Origin: SMAG-U1939 sp035763125
GTDB taxonomy: Bacteria > Chloroflexota > Ktedonobacteria > Ktedonobacterales > JADMIN01
Assembly: GCA_035763125.1 (NCBI GenBank)
Contig: DASUBU010000298.1
Coordinates: 1 to 64,000, forward strand
DNA length: 64,000 nt
Reading direction: 5' to 3'
A model generated the notes under the pieces. That model was not told the DNA's origin, made no database searches, and worked only from the letters and a program-made list of their open reading frames with translations. Each line of letters opens with the position of its first letter. Positions within the stretch are counted from its first letter, which is position 1. The position numbers and the translations under genes are program-made. Shown in pieces: positions 26,332 to 35,747 of this stretch.

Positions 26332-29300
26332 GCGGACGCATCAGCATCGCCCACGGCAATGGGAACGGCGCTGCTCGCGCGAGCGGGCCGCTCGGCTCCA
26401 GCCGCAACGGTCGCTCCCCCGGCCGCGCGTGGATCCGGCGCATCCGGCTGATCAACTGGCACGGCCACGAGAACGCGACGCTCGACGTGCTGGGCGACAT
26501 GCTCGCCATCATCGGCGAGAACGGCTCGGGCAAGTCACTGATCCTGGACGCCATTGACTGGGGCCTCTTCCCGGCCTCGGGCAAGCAGTTCAATCTGGCG
26601 GCGCGTGAGGGCGGTCGGACGAGCAAGCGTACGCTCAGCAACACGATCCTGTTCTTCGATCCACACGGCGTCGAGCGGCCCGACAAAGGCTGGCGTCGGC
26701 AGCGGACGGTAGGCTACTGCGCCGTGGAGGTGGAGCACGAGGGCGAGGGACGCTGGGTCTACGGCGCGGCGGCGACCTGCACGCCCAACTCGGCGCACCC
26801 CTTCTACTACGCGCTGCCGGCGACACTGGAGCAGGTGGCGTTCCTGGAGGTGACGCCCAAGGGGCAGGCGCCGCTGGAGATGCAGGCCTTCCGCGCGGCC
26901 AACGACACGCTGATCAACAGCGGTGGCGCCGTCTTCAACGCCAGCCAGGCCGAAGACTATAATCGCCTCGTCGCGCGCCGGCTCCTCAACATCGAAGGGG
27001 CCGACTGGCAGCGGCGCTACGACGCGCTCTACGACGTGCTGCACCGCATGCTGGGCCTGCGCGTGGACGACGCACTGGTGGCTGACCCAAGCGGCGTGGT
27101 GCGCGAGTTCCTGCCAGTGGTGGATCGCCCGCACCTTGAACGGCTGGTAGAAGGCCTTGAGGGCATCCAGCGCATCCATCGCGACATCGAGGAATATGCC
27201 AAGCTGCGCGCGACGCTGGCCGGCGTGGTCGAGGCGCGCAAGCGCTATCACGAGGCGGTGCTGCAACACGGCGCGCTCTCGTGGCTGCGTGCCGCCTGGA
27301 CGCATGACGACAGCCTGGCGCAGCTTGCCGCGGCCGACGATCAGGTACGTGAGGCGGAATCGGCGGCGCGGACGGCCGAGGCGGAGGAAGAGGCCGCCTA
27401 CGCCGAGGAGCACGCCGCGCGGCGCGAGCTGGAGGCCCTGCAGCAATTGCACCAGGGCGAGGTCGTGCAGGCGGTGTCGCGCGCCAACGAGACGCTGACC
27501 GCCGCCCAGCACGCGCAGGATCGCGCCGCCCGCGAGCTACGCCAGGCCCAGGAGCGCTTGCAGCGCTCCGAGGCGGCCGTCGCCTCCGCGCGCCACTCCC
27601 TGAATACCGAGCGCGAGGCAGCCGTCGCGCGGCTGACCGCGCTGCGCCAGCGAGCAATGGATGCGTTGGGCGCGCTGCCGAACACGCTGAGTGCGGCCTG
27701 GGCCGGCCTGATTGCCGAGCCAGGGGACCAGAACCTGGGCGACGCGCTGCACGCTGCCTGGGTGGAAGGCGACCACGAGCTGGCCGGCTTCGAGGCGCGG
27801 GCAAAGCGGATCGAGGGGGCCGTGGCGGCGACGGCCAGCGCCCGCCAGGCCGAGCGCGACGCACGCGCGCAGCACGAGGCGTCGGCCAGGGCGGTGCAGA
27901 CGGGACGGCAGGCGCTGTGGGCGCGCTGGGATAAGATGGTGCAGCGGTGGCCGGCGGGAATTGGCGAGGCGCCGACCAACGAGCCGAGCACCATGGTGCT
28001 GAGTCCGCTGGGGCAGACCTGCCAACAGCAGGCTGACCATGCGCGCGCGGAGGTGCGTGAGGCAAGCGCACGAGCGGCGAAGGGCGAGGTGCAGATCGCC
28101 GAGCTGGAGGCGCGGCTGGCGGCGATCGAGCAGGAGATCGGCCAGACGCAGACCGAGCCATTGCCGGCGCTCTCGCCGGAGCGCGAGCGTGCCCTGGCGC
28201 GCCTGCAGGGAGTGGATCGCGGCTGCGCGCCGGTCTACCGCCACCTGGACCTGGCGCGTGAGGGCGCGGCCTGGGGCGAGGCCATCGAGGGCCTGCTGGA
28301 ACACCTGGACGTGCTGACCTTGCTCACGCTCTCGGTGCCGGTGGAGCATGCGCGGGCGGCGTTGGGCAACGAGGCGGACTGGCATGTGCTGGCGGCAAGT
28401 CCGGCCGGGGGCCGGGCGCAGCGCGGCTCGCTGGCCTCCGTGCTGGTGACGGGGCACCCGGACCTGCGGCGCTATCTGGATGGGGCATTCGGCTCGCTGA
28501 TGCTGGCCCAAGACCCGCCGCGTGGCGGGGATTTCCTCTGTCCGGACGGGCGCTACCGGCTGGGCGATGTGACCGGGACGGTGCGGCGCGCGAAGCGCTC
28601 GGAGGCGTTGATCGGCGTGGTGCGGCGGCAGGCGGCGGCTGCGGCGCGGCGCGACGAGCTCACACGCGAGCGGGCTGACCAACTGGCACGCCTGACGGAT
28701 CAGCGCGACGTGCTGCGTGTCGAGCGTGAGACGATGCAGCAGGCGGAGGCGCGCGCCCGCAGTCTAAGCGAGCTGGCGCATATGCTGGAGGAGCTCGATC
28801 AGCGGCGTGGTGAGCTGCGTACCCTGCGCGAGGCCGAGGAGTCGGCCACGATGCGTCTCTCCACTGCTCGCCGTACGGTGGAGGATGCGACAGCCGAGGA
28901 GGAGGACGAGCGGCTGCGCTGGGCGGAGGCCACGGCGGCCTATCCGGCGCTGGCCGATCCGGCGCAGCTCGCGCGGGCGCGCACGGCCCTGGCACAAGCG
29001 GTGGCTGATACCGTCTCGCGTGCCGGCGAGACCCGCGGGCGCATGGGGCAGCTTCACACGCGGCTGCGCTCGGCGGAAGACTCCCACGATGCCGAAGGGG
29101 AGGCCTTCGGCGTGGCGCGCGCGCAGATGGAGCAGGCCGACCAGGACGTGCAAGAGGCGCAGCGGCTGCTCAATCAGGCGCGCAGCGCGCTCCACGCGGC
29201 GGGGCTGCAGAACGTGGAGGCGCGCATTACGATGCTCCAGCGCCGGTTGAAGGAGGCCGAGGAGCAGGCGCGCCAGACGGCGGTCGCGCGCGGCATCGCC

Positions 29301-30572
29301 ACGCATCAGCTTGCGGCGGCGCGCCAGGCACGGCAGGCCAAGGCGAGCGATGAGGCTGGTGCCAGCGCGCATCTGCAGCGCCGCAACCAGGCGTTCGCCG
29401 CGCTGTTGAATGCGGTGGCCGATAGTCTTGATCTGCCCGACAATCAGGTGGACGATCCGGTGCGCTACGCGCGCGGGGTCACGCGGGGCCGCGATAGCCG
29501 CCAACGGCTGGATGATGACCTGCCGCGCGCCTTCAGCGCCGCGGAGCGTGAGCAGAACGGCTTCCTGGTGGTCGTAGCGGAGTATGCCGCGCTGGTGGGC
29601 AGCGACGAGCGCTTTGGACTGCGCCCGCCGGTCAAGCGCGAGCTGGCGCTGGCGCCGCAGGGCTGGCTCCTGGACGTGGCGCCGCGCATGGAGGGCACCA
29701 GCGACGTGCGCCTGCTGCTGAACTTCCTCGACGTGACCATTGAGCAGCTCCAGCAGACGCTGGCCGAGCGCGTGACGCGTGTCGTGCGCGACATCATTCT
29801 GGGAGAGGTGGTCAGCCATCTGGTCGAGCAGCTTACGCGGGCGCAGGCGATCATCGAGGGGCTCAACGAGCGCCTGGCGAATGCCCGCTTCTTCGCGCGC
29901 AACACGCGCTTCTCGCTGAAGCTCTCGGTGCGCTTGGCGCGGCTGCCCGATATTCCCTTCGACCATGTATCGGTGGCGACGGCCCTGCTGGAGCACGGCC
30001 GCGCGATGCCAGCGGCGGTGCAGGGGCAGCTCACGGCGATCTTCGCCGGTTGGCTGGACGAGCAGATGAAGGGCCAGGCGCAGCCCTCGGTGGAGGCGCT
30101 GGTGGATCAGCTTGACTATCGCCGCTGGGTGGATATCTCGCTGCTGCACTCCGACGATCTGGACCCGCGTGTGCGGCCCTGGGACAGCGCGGTCTCGGGC
30201 TTTGGCAGCGGCGGAGAGCAGCGCGTGCCGGTCTACGTGCTACTGCTGACGGCGGCGGCGATGCAATTTGCCGTCTCGAACGCGCCGTTGCGGCTGCTGA
30301 TGCACGACGAGGCGTTCGCGCGTATGGACCAGCGCAACGCCGACCTGGTGATTCGGTTCGCGCAGCAGCTTGGGATGGGCCTGGTGATCGCCAGTCCCAA
30401 CCTTGATCTCTTCGCCGAGGGCGTGAGCTACGCGACGGCCTACCGGCTGCGACAGCTCCCTAGCGGCTTGATTGCGCGCGAGGCGCTGCATCTGCGCTCG
30501 GCGGCGCTCGACGTCGCAGAGGATGCGGGTAGCTCGCCACTGTCCGCGCAGGGATTCGGCGGGCAGCGCTGA
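26328..30572 (+). CDS. JetC/MukB/MksB-like SMC ATPase
   Basis: 1414 residues. The N-terminal head has Walker A GENGSGKS (63-70). A long coiled coil follows, with a hinge-like globular region at about 614-757 (PVYRHLDLAREGAAWGEAI is typical of this COG4913-like hinge), then a second coil. The C-terminal head has the ABC signature SGGEQ (1294-1298), Walker B RLLMHDEAF (Asp/Glu at about 1327-1328) and the switch segment GLVIASPNLD. Such ATPases extrude DNA loops; in Wadjet systems they detect small circular plasmids. GTG 26328 overlaps the preceding stop. No JetD-type nuclease (DUF3322/DUF2220) follows within reach. Confidence 0.9.
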   Translation: MSGRISIAHGNGNGAARASGPLGSSRNGRSPGRAWIRRIRLINWHGHENATLDVLGDMLAIIGENGSGKSLILDAIDWGLFPASGKQFNLAAREGGRTSKRTLSNTILFFDPHGVERPDKGWRRQRTVGYCAVEVEHEGEGRWVYGAAATCTPNSAHPFYYALPATLEQVAFLEVTPKGQAPLEMQAFRAANDTLINSGGAVFNASQAEDYNRLVARRLLNIEGADWQRRYDALYDVLHRMLGLRVDDALVADPSGVVREFLPVVDRPHLERLVEGLEGIQRIHRDIEEYAKLRATLAGVVEARKRYHEAVLQHGALSWLRAAWTHDDSLAQLAAADDQVREAESAARTAEAEEEAAYAEEHAARRELEALQQLHQGEVVQAVSRANETLTAAQHAQDRAARELRQAQERLQRSEAAVASARHSLNTEREAAVARLTALRQRAMDALGALPNTLSAAWAGLIAEPGDQNLGDALHAAWVEGDHELAGFEARAKRIEGAVAATASARQAERDARAQHEASARAVQTGRQALWARWDKMVQRWPAGIGEAPTNEPSTMVLSPLGQTCQQQADHARAEVREASARAAKGEVQIAELEARLAAIEQEIGQTQTEPLPALSPERERALARLQGVDRGCAPVYRHLDLAREGAAWGEAIEGLLEHLDVLTLLTLSVPVEHARAALGNEADWHVLAASPAGGRAQRGSLASVLVTGHPDLRRYLDGAFGSLMLAQDPPRGGDFLCPDGRYRLGDVTGTVRRAKRSEALIGVVRRQAAAAARRDELTRERADQLARLTDQRDVLRVERETMQQAEARARSLSELAHMLEELDQRRGELRTLREAEESATMRLSTARRTVEDATAEEEDERLRWAEATAAYPALADPAQLARARTALAQAVADTVSRAGETRGRMGQLHTRLRSAEDSHDAEGEAFGVARAQMEQADQDVQEAQRLLNQARSALHAAGLQNVEARITMLQRRLKEAEEQARQTAVARGIATHQLAAARQARQAKASDEAGASAHLQRRNQAFAALLNAVADSLDLPDNQVDDPVRYARGVTRGRDSRQRLDDDLPRAFSAAEREQNGFLVVVAEYAALVGSDERFGLRPPVKRELALAPQGWLLDVAPRMEGTSDVRLLLNFLDVTIEQLQQTLAERVTRVVRDIILGEVVSHLVEQLTRAQAIIEGLNERLANARFFARNTRFSLKLSVRLARLPDIPFDHVSVATALLEHGRAMPAAVQGQLTAIFAGWLDEQMKGQAQPSVEALVDQLDYRRWVDISLLHSDDLDPRVRPWDSAVSGFGSGGEQRVPVYVLLLTAAAMQFAVSNAPLRLLMHDEAFARMDQRNADLVIRFAQQLGMGLVIASPNLDLFAEGVSYATAYRLRQLPSGLIAREALHLRSAALDVAEDAGSSPLSAQGFGGQR

Positions 30573-30786
30573 GCCGCGCGATGACCATCCAGAGCAGCCC
30601 ATGCCAATCGTGCCGTCCGATTCTGGCAACCGCGATAGCGGGCACGTGTGCGTCCAAAAGGGCATGGGCGGCACAGCGTGTGCGAGGCCGAGGTGACGAG
30701 GTCTACGGGCCCGTGCTCAGATGCCGCGCGGCAAGGAGACGTACCGGCGCAGCGGAGGACTGGCCCGCTGAGAGGAAGGATGCCGC

Positions 30787-31464
30787 ATGCAGCGACGCAA
30801 TAGCGCCTTGGCCGCTTATTCTCCCAGTCAGATACCAGAGCCGCCGCTCGCGCGCTTCCTGTTTGCCGATAGGCGCATGGCGATCGTGTGGCTGATCGTG
30901 CGTGTCTACGTCGGGTATCAGTGGCTCATAGCCGGTTTGGAGAAGCTCACCGGCGTTGATTATGATTTCACGAGCAGTGCCTTCGGCAAGCCGGTAATCG
31001 GCGGCGCATGGGTGTTCGGTCCCAAAACGGGAGCGGCCATCACGGGCTTCGCGACGAGCGCACTCAAGCAAGCGGGTGGGGCACATCCCGCTGTGCAGGA
31101 CTGGTATGCCAGCTTTCTCAGGAATCTCGTCCTTCCCAACGCCTCGGTTTGGGCCTACGTCATCACATTCGGTGAGGTGCTGGTTGGTGCCGGCCTGATT
31201 CTCGGCGCCCTTACCGGCATCGCCGCCTTCTTCGGAGTGGTCATGAATTTGAACTACCTGCTGGCGGGGACGGTCAGCACCAATCCCATCCTGGGCGTTC
31301 TGAGCATCCTGATCGTCCTCGCCTGGCGCATTGCCGGTTACTACGGCCTGGACCGCTGGCTGCTCCCGCTGCTCGGCACGCCGTGGACGGGCTCGCTGCG
31401 CAACGTGGCCACCGGCGAGCCACCGCCGCCCAAAGAAACGCCGCACGGCATGGCGCCCGCCTAG
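30787..31464 (+). CDS. DoxX/DoxD-like integral membrane protein (copy 2)
   Basis: 225 residues with about five hydrophobic segments. It shows the DoxX core twice recognised in copy 1 (9451-10152): VRVYVGYQWLIAGLEKL and LRNLVLPNASVWAYVITFGEVLVGAGLI. A GAGAGGAAGGA ribosome site precedes the ATG. It follows the SMC gene by 214 bases and is not obviously functionally tied to it. The family is linked to thiol, thiosulfate or quinone redox in some organisms, which would fit the two sulfur loci in the window, but that is inference. Confidence 0.8.
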   Translation: MQRRNSALAAYSPSQIPEPPLARFLFADRRMAIVWLIVRVYVGYQWLIAGLEKLTGVDYDFTSSAFGKPVIGGAWVFGPKTGAAITGFATSALKQAGGAHPAVQDWYASFLRNLVLPNASVWAYVITFGEVLVGAGLILGALTGIAAFFGVVMNLNYLLAGTVSTNPILGVLSILIVLAWRIAGYYGLDRWLLPLLGTPWTGSLRNVATGEPPPPKETPHGMAPA

Positions 31465-32068
31465 CGAACAGAAGTAGAGATCCCGGCGCATACATGGGCC
31501 GATACCACCTGGCGCCTGGTGAAGGCAGCTGGTTCACGCCGCAATCAGAGGCACCTCGCATTAGCCTCACATTATGTAACGTAGATCCGTACTCCGCGTT
31601 GACACTTCTGTGATGCCGCGAGTCCAGTGTGTGACGTTCGCGTAGCCCCGCGCGGATATCCTCTCAACGGGTGTGAGCCCACTGCCTGCGACTCGCACCT
31701 ACGCACGCGTCCATCGCTTACTCTGAGAGCGATCTCACGAGTAAGCGTACTGAATATCAAGGATGGATACGGCGTCCACTCGGGCACAGGCCTGCACGCC
31801 GCCTGGGACACGATGGAGCCGCTCGTCCCCCAACGCGTCGCACCACAAAGGCAAGACGCCTTCGGGACTGTTCTGCTCCGCCCCGTCGCCCCTGGAAGCG
31901 TAGCGCAGGCACTGCTCCTCGACGTCAACCATACAAGGGCCATGCTCGTAGGCAGTATGCCATGGGATGTTAGGTAGTCGTGGTGTTGCTCTTGCAGAGA
32001 CGACATAATGCCAACATCCGTAAGCGAGCTGACGTGTAATCTGACTGTAGCTCGTGGGGGAGGAAACC
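31465..32068 (+). other. 604-base intergenic stretch of unclear content
   Basis: Between the DoxX-like gene and yvcK. It is less GC-rich and lacks the usual codon bias. Open frames at 31627-31977 (+) and 31572-32006 (-) have neither a ribosome site nor a recognisable domain. It may be decayed coding sequence or a long regulatory region. The ribosome site of yvcK (GGGGGAGGAAA) is at its right end. Confidence 0.4.
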
Positions 32069-33274
32069 ATGCGCGACCAGCCTGGCACTGATGTGGACGG
32101 CGACGGTCGGATGCAGCACTACGGACTCTATGGGCGGGATCAGCGAATCGTCACTATCGGGGGCGGTACGGGGCCGTTCGCCTTGCTCTCGAGCCTGAAA
32201 CAGTTTCCGTGCTCGATCACAGCCGTCGTGTCAATGTCCGATAGCGGCGGCAGCTCGGGCCGATTGATGGACGAATTCGGGCAGCTACCGTTTGGAGACC
32301 TGCGTCAGGCGCTGGTTGCGCTCTCTCGCAAGGCCTCGCTGTGGCGCGATATGTTTGCCTTCCGTTTCCCGCCGGGCCATGGCTACGGCGGTCTCCGCGA
32401 CACGCTCGCCAGCCGGCGCGATATCTTGGCTGGCGAGGGGGAGAGTGCATCCGATCCACAGCAGGAGCACGCTGCCAGGCGCCGGGAGGTGAGCGGGCAC
32501 AACCTGGGCAACCTCATCCTCTCCGCGCTCGAGAACCTGAATGATGGTGATCTGCTCGACGCGCTGGACGACGCGCAGGCATTGCTGGAGACCGCAGGCA
32601 AGGTGCTACCCGTCACGCTCGAACGCGCCACCCTCCGCGCGCAGCTTACGAATGGCGAGGTGTTGTGCGGTGAATCCATCATTGACACGCGCGGGCAGCA
32701 CGATGACCGTCCGCTTCCCGCCATTCAGCGGCTTTCGCTGCAAGAGGATGTTGCCGCATGCGAGCAGGCGTTGCACGCTATCCGGCGCGCTGATGTGATC
32801 GTCATTGGCCCAGGAGACCTCTACACAAGCATTCTGCCCAATCTGCTCGTGCGGGGCGTGGCCGAGGCCATTCGCGAGTCCGAGGCGGAGACGGTCTACG
32901 TCGGTAACCTCATGACCAAGCGCGGCGAGACAGACGGCTTTCGCGCCTCCGACTTCGTGCGCGAGGTCCACCGTTACCTGGGTGGTCCAGTTGATCGTGT
33001 CATCTTGCACGACGGCACCTTTCCGTCCCACCTGCGCGAGCATTATGCCGCTCAGCAGCAATATCCCGTTGAAGCTGACGTAGAGGCGGTCCGCGATCTC
33101 GTCTCCGAGGTCATCGTCGGTAGGTTCCTGAAGCTTCAAGGCGGCTATCTCATCAGGCACGACGCCGGCTGTCTGACGCGAGCAATCTTTGCGCCCGCTG
33201 AGCGCGAGCCCGACGATCTCGGCATCTCTATGGCATTGGGGCCGAATCTGGTGCCAGAGACGGCCACTGGATGA
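32069..33274 (+). CDS. yvcK: YvcK/CofD-like family protein (gluconeogenesis/morphology factor)
   Basis: 401 residues from ATG 32069, preceded by GGGAGGAAACC. The glycine-rich start IVTIGGGTGPFALLSSLK, then VSMSDSGGSSGRL and the long central FGDLRQALVALS are the family signatures; the later VIGPGDLYTSILPNLLVRG is strongly conserved. In Bacillus YvcK is needed for growth on gluconeogenic carbon and for normal cell shape and binds UDP-sugars. Here it precedes a deacetylase-glycosyltransferase gene, fitting a cell-envelope role. A phosphotransferase role as in CofD is not expected for this branch. Confidence 0.9.
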   Translation: MRDQPGTDVDGDGRMQHYGLYGRDQRIVTIGGGTGPFALLSSLKQFPCSITAVVSMSDSGGSSGRLMDEFGQLPFGDLRQALVALSRKASLWRDMFAFRFPPGHGYGGLRDTLASRRDILAGEGESASDPQQEHAARRREVSGHNLGNLILSALENLNDGDLLDALDDAQALLETAGKVLPVTLERATLRAQLTNGEVLCGESIIDTRGQHDDRPLPAIQRLSLQEDVAACEQALHAIRRADVIVIGPGDLYTSILPNLLVRGVAEAIRESEAETVYVGNLMTKRGETDGFRASDFVREVHRYLGGPVDRVILHDGTFPSHLREHYAAQQQYPVEADVEAVRDLVSEVIVGRFLKLQGGYLIRHDAGCLTRAIFAPAEREPDDLGISMALGPNLVPETATG

Positions 33275-33359
33275 GAGGTCAGCAATCTGAGGCTGCACTC
33301 CCGGCAGCCTGTCTACGAGCAAAATCGAGAGAGCAATATTTAGAAGCGAGAAGGAACTG

Positions 33360-35747
33360 ATGGCAACCCAAGCGACCAATCCAAAGTCGCCGCGCGGCCC
33401 CGAGACACGCGCCGTCCCTATTCCTCCGCGTGCTGTCTTCTTCGACCCGACTGGCCGCCGCTGGCGCTTGATCAGGGCTGGCGCGCTCATCCTGCTGATG
33501 CTGGTCGTCATGGTCGTCGTCGCGTCCTGGGAGCCAGTTCAGCAGGCGCCCACCCTCGGCGTGAACGGGCAAGAGCTGCCGCAGACGTACTCGGTGCCAC
33601 CAGAAGGGCTGCAACGCCTGCCCATTATCGGCGTCGGTCCGCTCGTGCGCATCGTGCAGCTTGCGCACGAGCAGAATCAGGTTGTCGCGATTGACCCACT
33701 TACCAACGAGAACCTGGGTCCACTCTCGCAGGATGACGCGGATACGGCTGGTGACCACGAATTCGGGTTGCAGCGATATGGCTACAGCGGCGTCGCACAC
33801 AAGACTATCGAGCTCACCTTCGACGACGGGCCCGATCCGACCTGGACGCCCAAAATCCTCGACGTACTGAGCAGATATCATGTCCAGGCGACGTTCTTTG
33901 TCGTCGGATCCGAGGTTGCCAAGTACCCATCAATTGCCCAGCGCGAGGTGCAGGAAGGCCATGCGATAGGCAACCATACGCTGACCCACCCGATCCTGGG
34001 CCCGAGTGAGGTCGAGCAGCAGTTTGGGCTCACCGACCGCATCATTCGCGCGGCGACCGGCGTCCAGACGACCCTCGCGCGGCTGCCCTACGATGGCACG
34101 ACTGGGTCGCGGCACCTCGATAGCGAATTCAGCCAGGTCATCATCAACGCGGAGCGCATGAGATACATCCTCTCGCTCGACGAGTTCGACACCAACGATT
34201 GGATGTATGGCAATGCGGCCACACGCCCCAAGGCGCCGATGCCGCTGCCGCCGACCACGACGGACAATATCACGGTCCTGCTCCACGATGGTGGCGGCAA
34301 CCGCGCCGAGACTATCGCTTATCTGGAGCGTCTCATCCCATGGGCCCGCGCACAGGGCTACACGTTCCAGTCGCTGGTCCAGGTCAGTCCACAGGTCAAG
34401 GCCGGCACCACGCACGGCGCGCCGAGCATCTGGGATCGCGAGGTGTTCTGGGGTGCTCAGGCTATCTGGTCATGGCCCACCAAGCTGATCGAGCTGCTCT
34501 TCTGGCTGGCGATCATCTCGGTCGTGTTCAGTGGCGGCGTCAATGTGGCGCTTGCGGTCGGCCGCCGGATCCGCCGCAGGCGGAGGTTTGCTGGCCTGCC
34601 AGAGGATTTCACCGGCCCTGAGGTGTCTGTGGCGATTGCCGCGTTCAACGAAGAAAAGGTCATCGGCCGGACTGTGGAGGCGGTTTGTCGCTCGCGCTAT
34701 GCCAATCTCAAAGAAGTGATCGTCGTTGATGACGGCTCATCCGACCGCACCGCGGAGGTGGTCGCCGCGGCGGCCGCTGCGGATCCACGGATTCGGCTGC
34801 TGCGGCAGGTGAACGCGGGCAAAGCGGCGGCCCTCAACCGTGCGTTTGCTCAGGCGCGGTCGCCAATCGTCGTGACTCTCGACGCCGACACACTGTTCAC
34901 TCCTGATACTGTCAGCAATCTGGTCCGGCACTTCGCGCTCGATACATGGTGGCGGCTGGGTGCGGTGGCTGGCATCGTCAAGGTCGGGAACCTGCGCAAC
35001 CTGTTGACTCGCTATCAGGCGCTGGAGTATCTGACCCAGATCGGCGTGGACCGTGGAGCGCAGGACGCGCTGCGGGGGATCATGGTCGTGCCTGGTGCCT
35101 GCGCGGCTTGGCGGCGAACTGCCGTGCGACGAGTGGGCGGGTACTCTATGACGACGCTGGCCGAGGACTGTGATCTCGCCCTGGCGCTGCAGCAAGCGGG
35201 CTATATGGTGACGCAGGATGACGAGGCGGTGTGCTACACCGAGGCCCCCGAGACCGTGTCCGCGCTCGTGCGGCAGCGCTTCCGCTGGATGTACGGAATC
35301 CTGCAGTCGTTGTGGAAGCATCGCCGCATGATCTTCAATCCCCGCTACCGCTGGCTGGGCATGCTGACCCTGCCATTCGCGGTGATCTCGGTGCTGATGC
35401 CGCTGATCTTCTTGCCGTTCGTGTACGTCATGGCCGTCGTGCTCTTCCAGGGTCAAGGGCTGGGGCTACTATTGGCCTATGCCGCGGTCTTCCTGCTGGC
35501 GCAACTGCTCACTGCCATCGCCGGTCTATGGCTGACGCGTGAGCGGCCGGTCCATCTGCTGATGGTGCCGCTCTACCGGCTCATCTACGAGCCGCTGCGT
35601 GCCTACATCCTGTATAAATCGGCACTGACGGTGCTGCGGGGCACGCGGTCGAGCTGGAACAAGCTGCAACGCCTGGGCACGGTCACCACGCCGTCATTCG
35701 AGCGAGCGAGCACTCGTCTGCGAGGTCGAGTACGAGGCGTGGCATGA
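33360..35747 (+). CDS. Bifunctional polysaccharide deacetylase-glycosyltransferase (GT2) membrane protein
   Basis: 795 residues. One membrane segment at about 38-58, then an extracytoplasmic NodB-type deacetylase domain: TFDDGPDPTW with Asp155-Asp156, HTLTHP with His206 and His210, and VLLHDGGG. A second membrane segment at about 375-395 returns to the cytoplasm, followed by a family 2 processive glycosyltransferase (VIVVDDGSSDRT, LDADT, the QRFRW motif at about 640) and further membrane helices near the C-terminus. This layout makes and N-deacetylates a surface polymer in one protein, as in PgaBC- or chitin/hyaluronan-type synthesis. The ATGA overlap at 35744-35747 couples it to the next gene. 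Confidence 0.92.
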   Translation: MATQATNPKSPRGPETRAVPIPPRAVFFDPTGRRWRLIRAGALILLMLVVMVVVASWEPVQQAPTLGVNGQELPQTYSVPPEGLQRLPIIGVGPLVRIVQLAHEQNQVVAIDPLTNENLGPLSQDDADTAGDHEFGLQRYGYSGVAHKTIELTFDDGPDPTWTPKILDVLSRYHVQATFFVVGSEVAKYPSIAQREVQEGHAIGNHTLTHPILGPSEVEQQFGLTDRIIRAATGVQTTLARLPYDGTTGSRHLDSEFSQVIINAERMRYILSLDEFDTNDWMYGNAATRPKAPMPLPPTTTDNITVLLHDGGGNRAETIAYLERLIPWARAQGYTFQSLVQVSPQVKAGTTHGAPSIWDREVFWGAQAIWSWPTKLIELLFWLAIISVVFSGGVNVALAVGRRIRRRRRFAGLPEDFTGPEVSVAIAAFNEEKVIGRTVEAVCRSRYANLKEVIVVDDGSSDRTAEVVAAAAAADPRIRLLRQVNAGKAAALNRAFAQARSPIVVTLDADTLFTPDTVSNLVRHFALDTWWRLGAVAGIVKVGNLRNLLTRYQALEYLTQIGVDRGAQDALRGIMVVPGACAAWRRTAVRRVGGYSMTTLAEDCDLALALQQAGYMVTQDDEAVCYTEAPETVSALVRQRFRWMYGILQSLWKHRRMIFNPRYRWLGMLTLPFAVISVLMPLIFLPFVYVMAVVLFQGQGLGLLLAYAAVFLLAQLLTAIAGLWLTRERPVHLLMVPLYRLIYEPLRAYILYKSALTVLRGTRSSWNKLQRLGTVTTPSFERASTRLRGRVRGVA

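Noticed and set aside
28764..30149. 461-codon minus-strand open frame over the SMC gene
   Set aside because: Low-complexity shadow; the plus-strand coil and head motifs are decisive.
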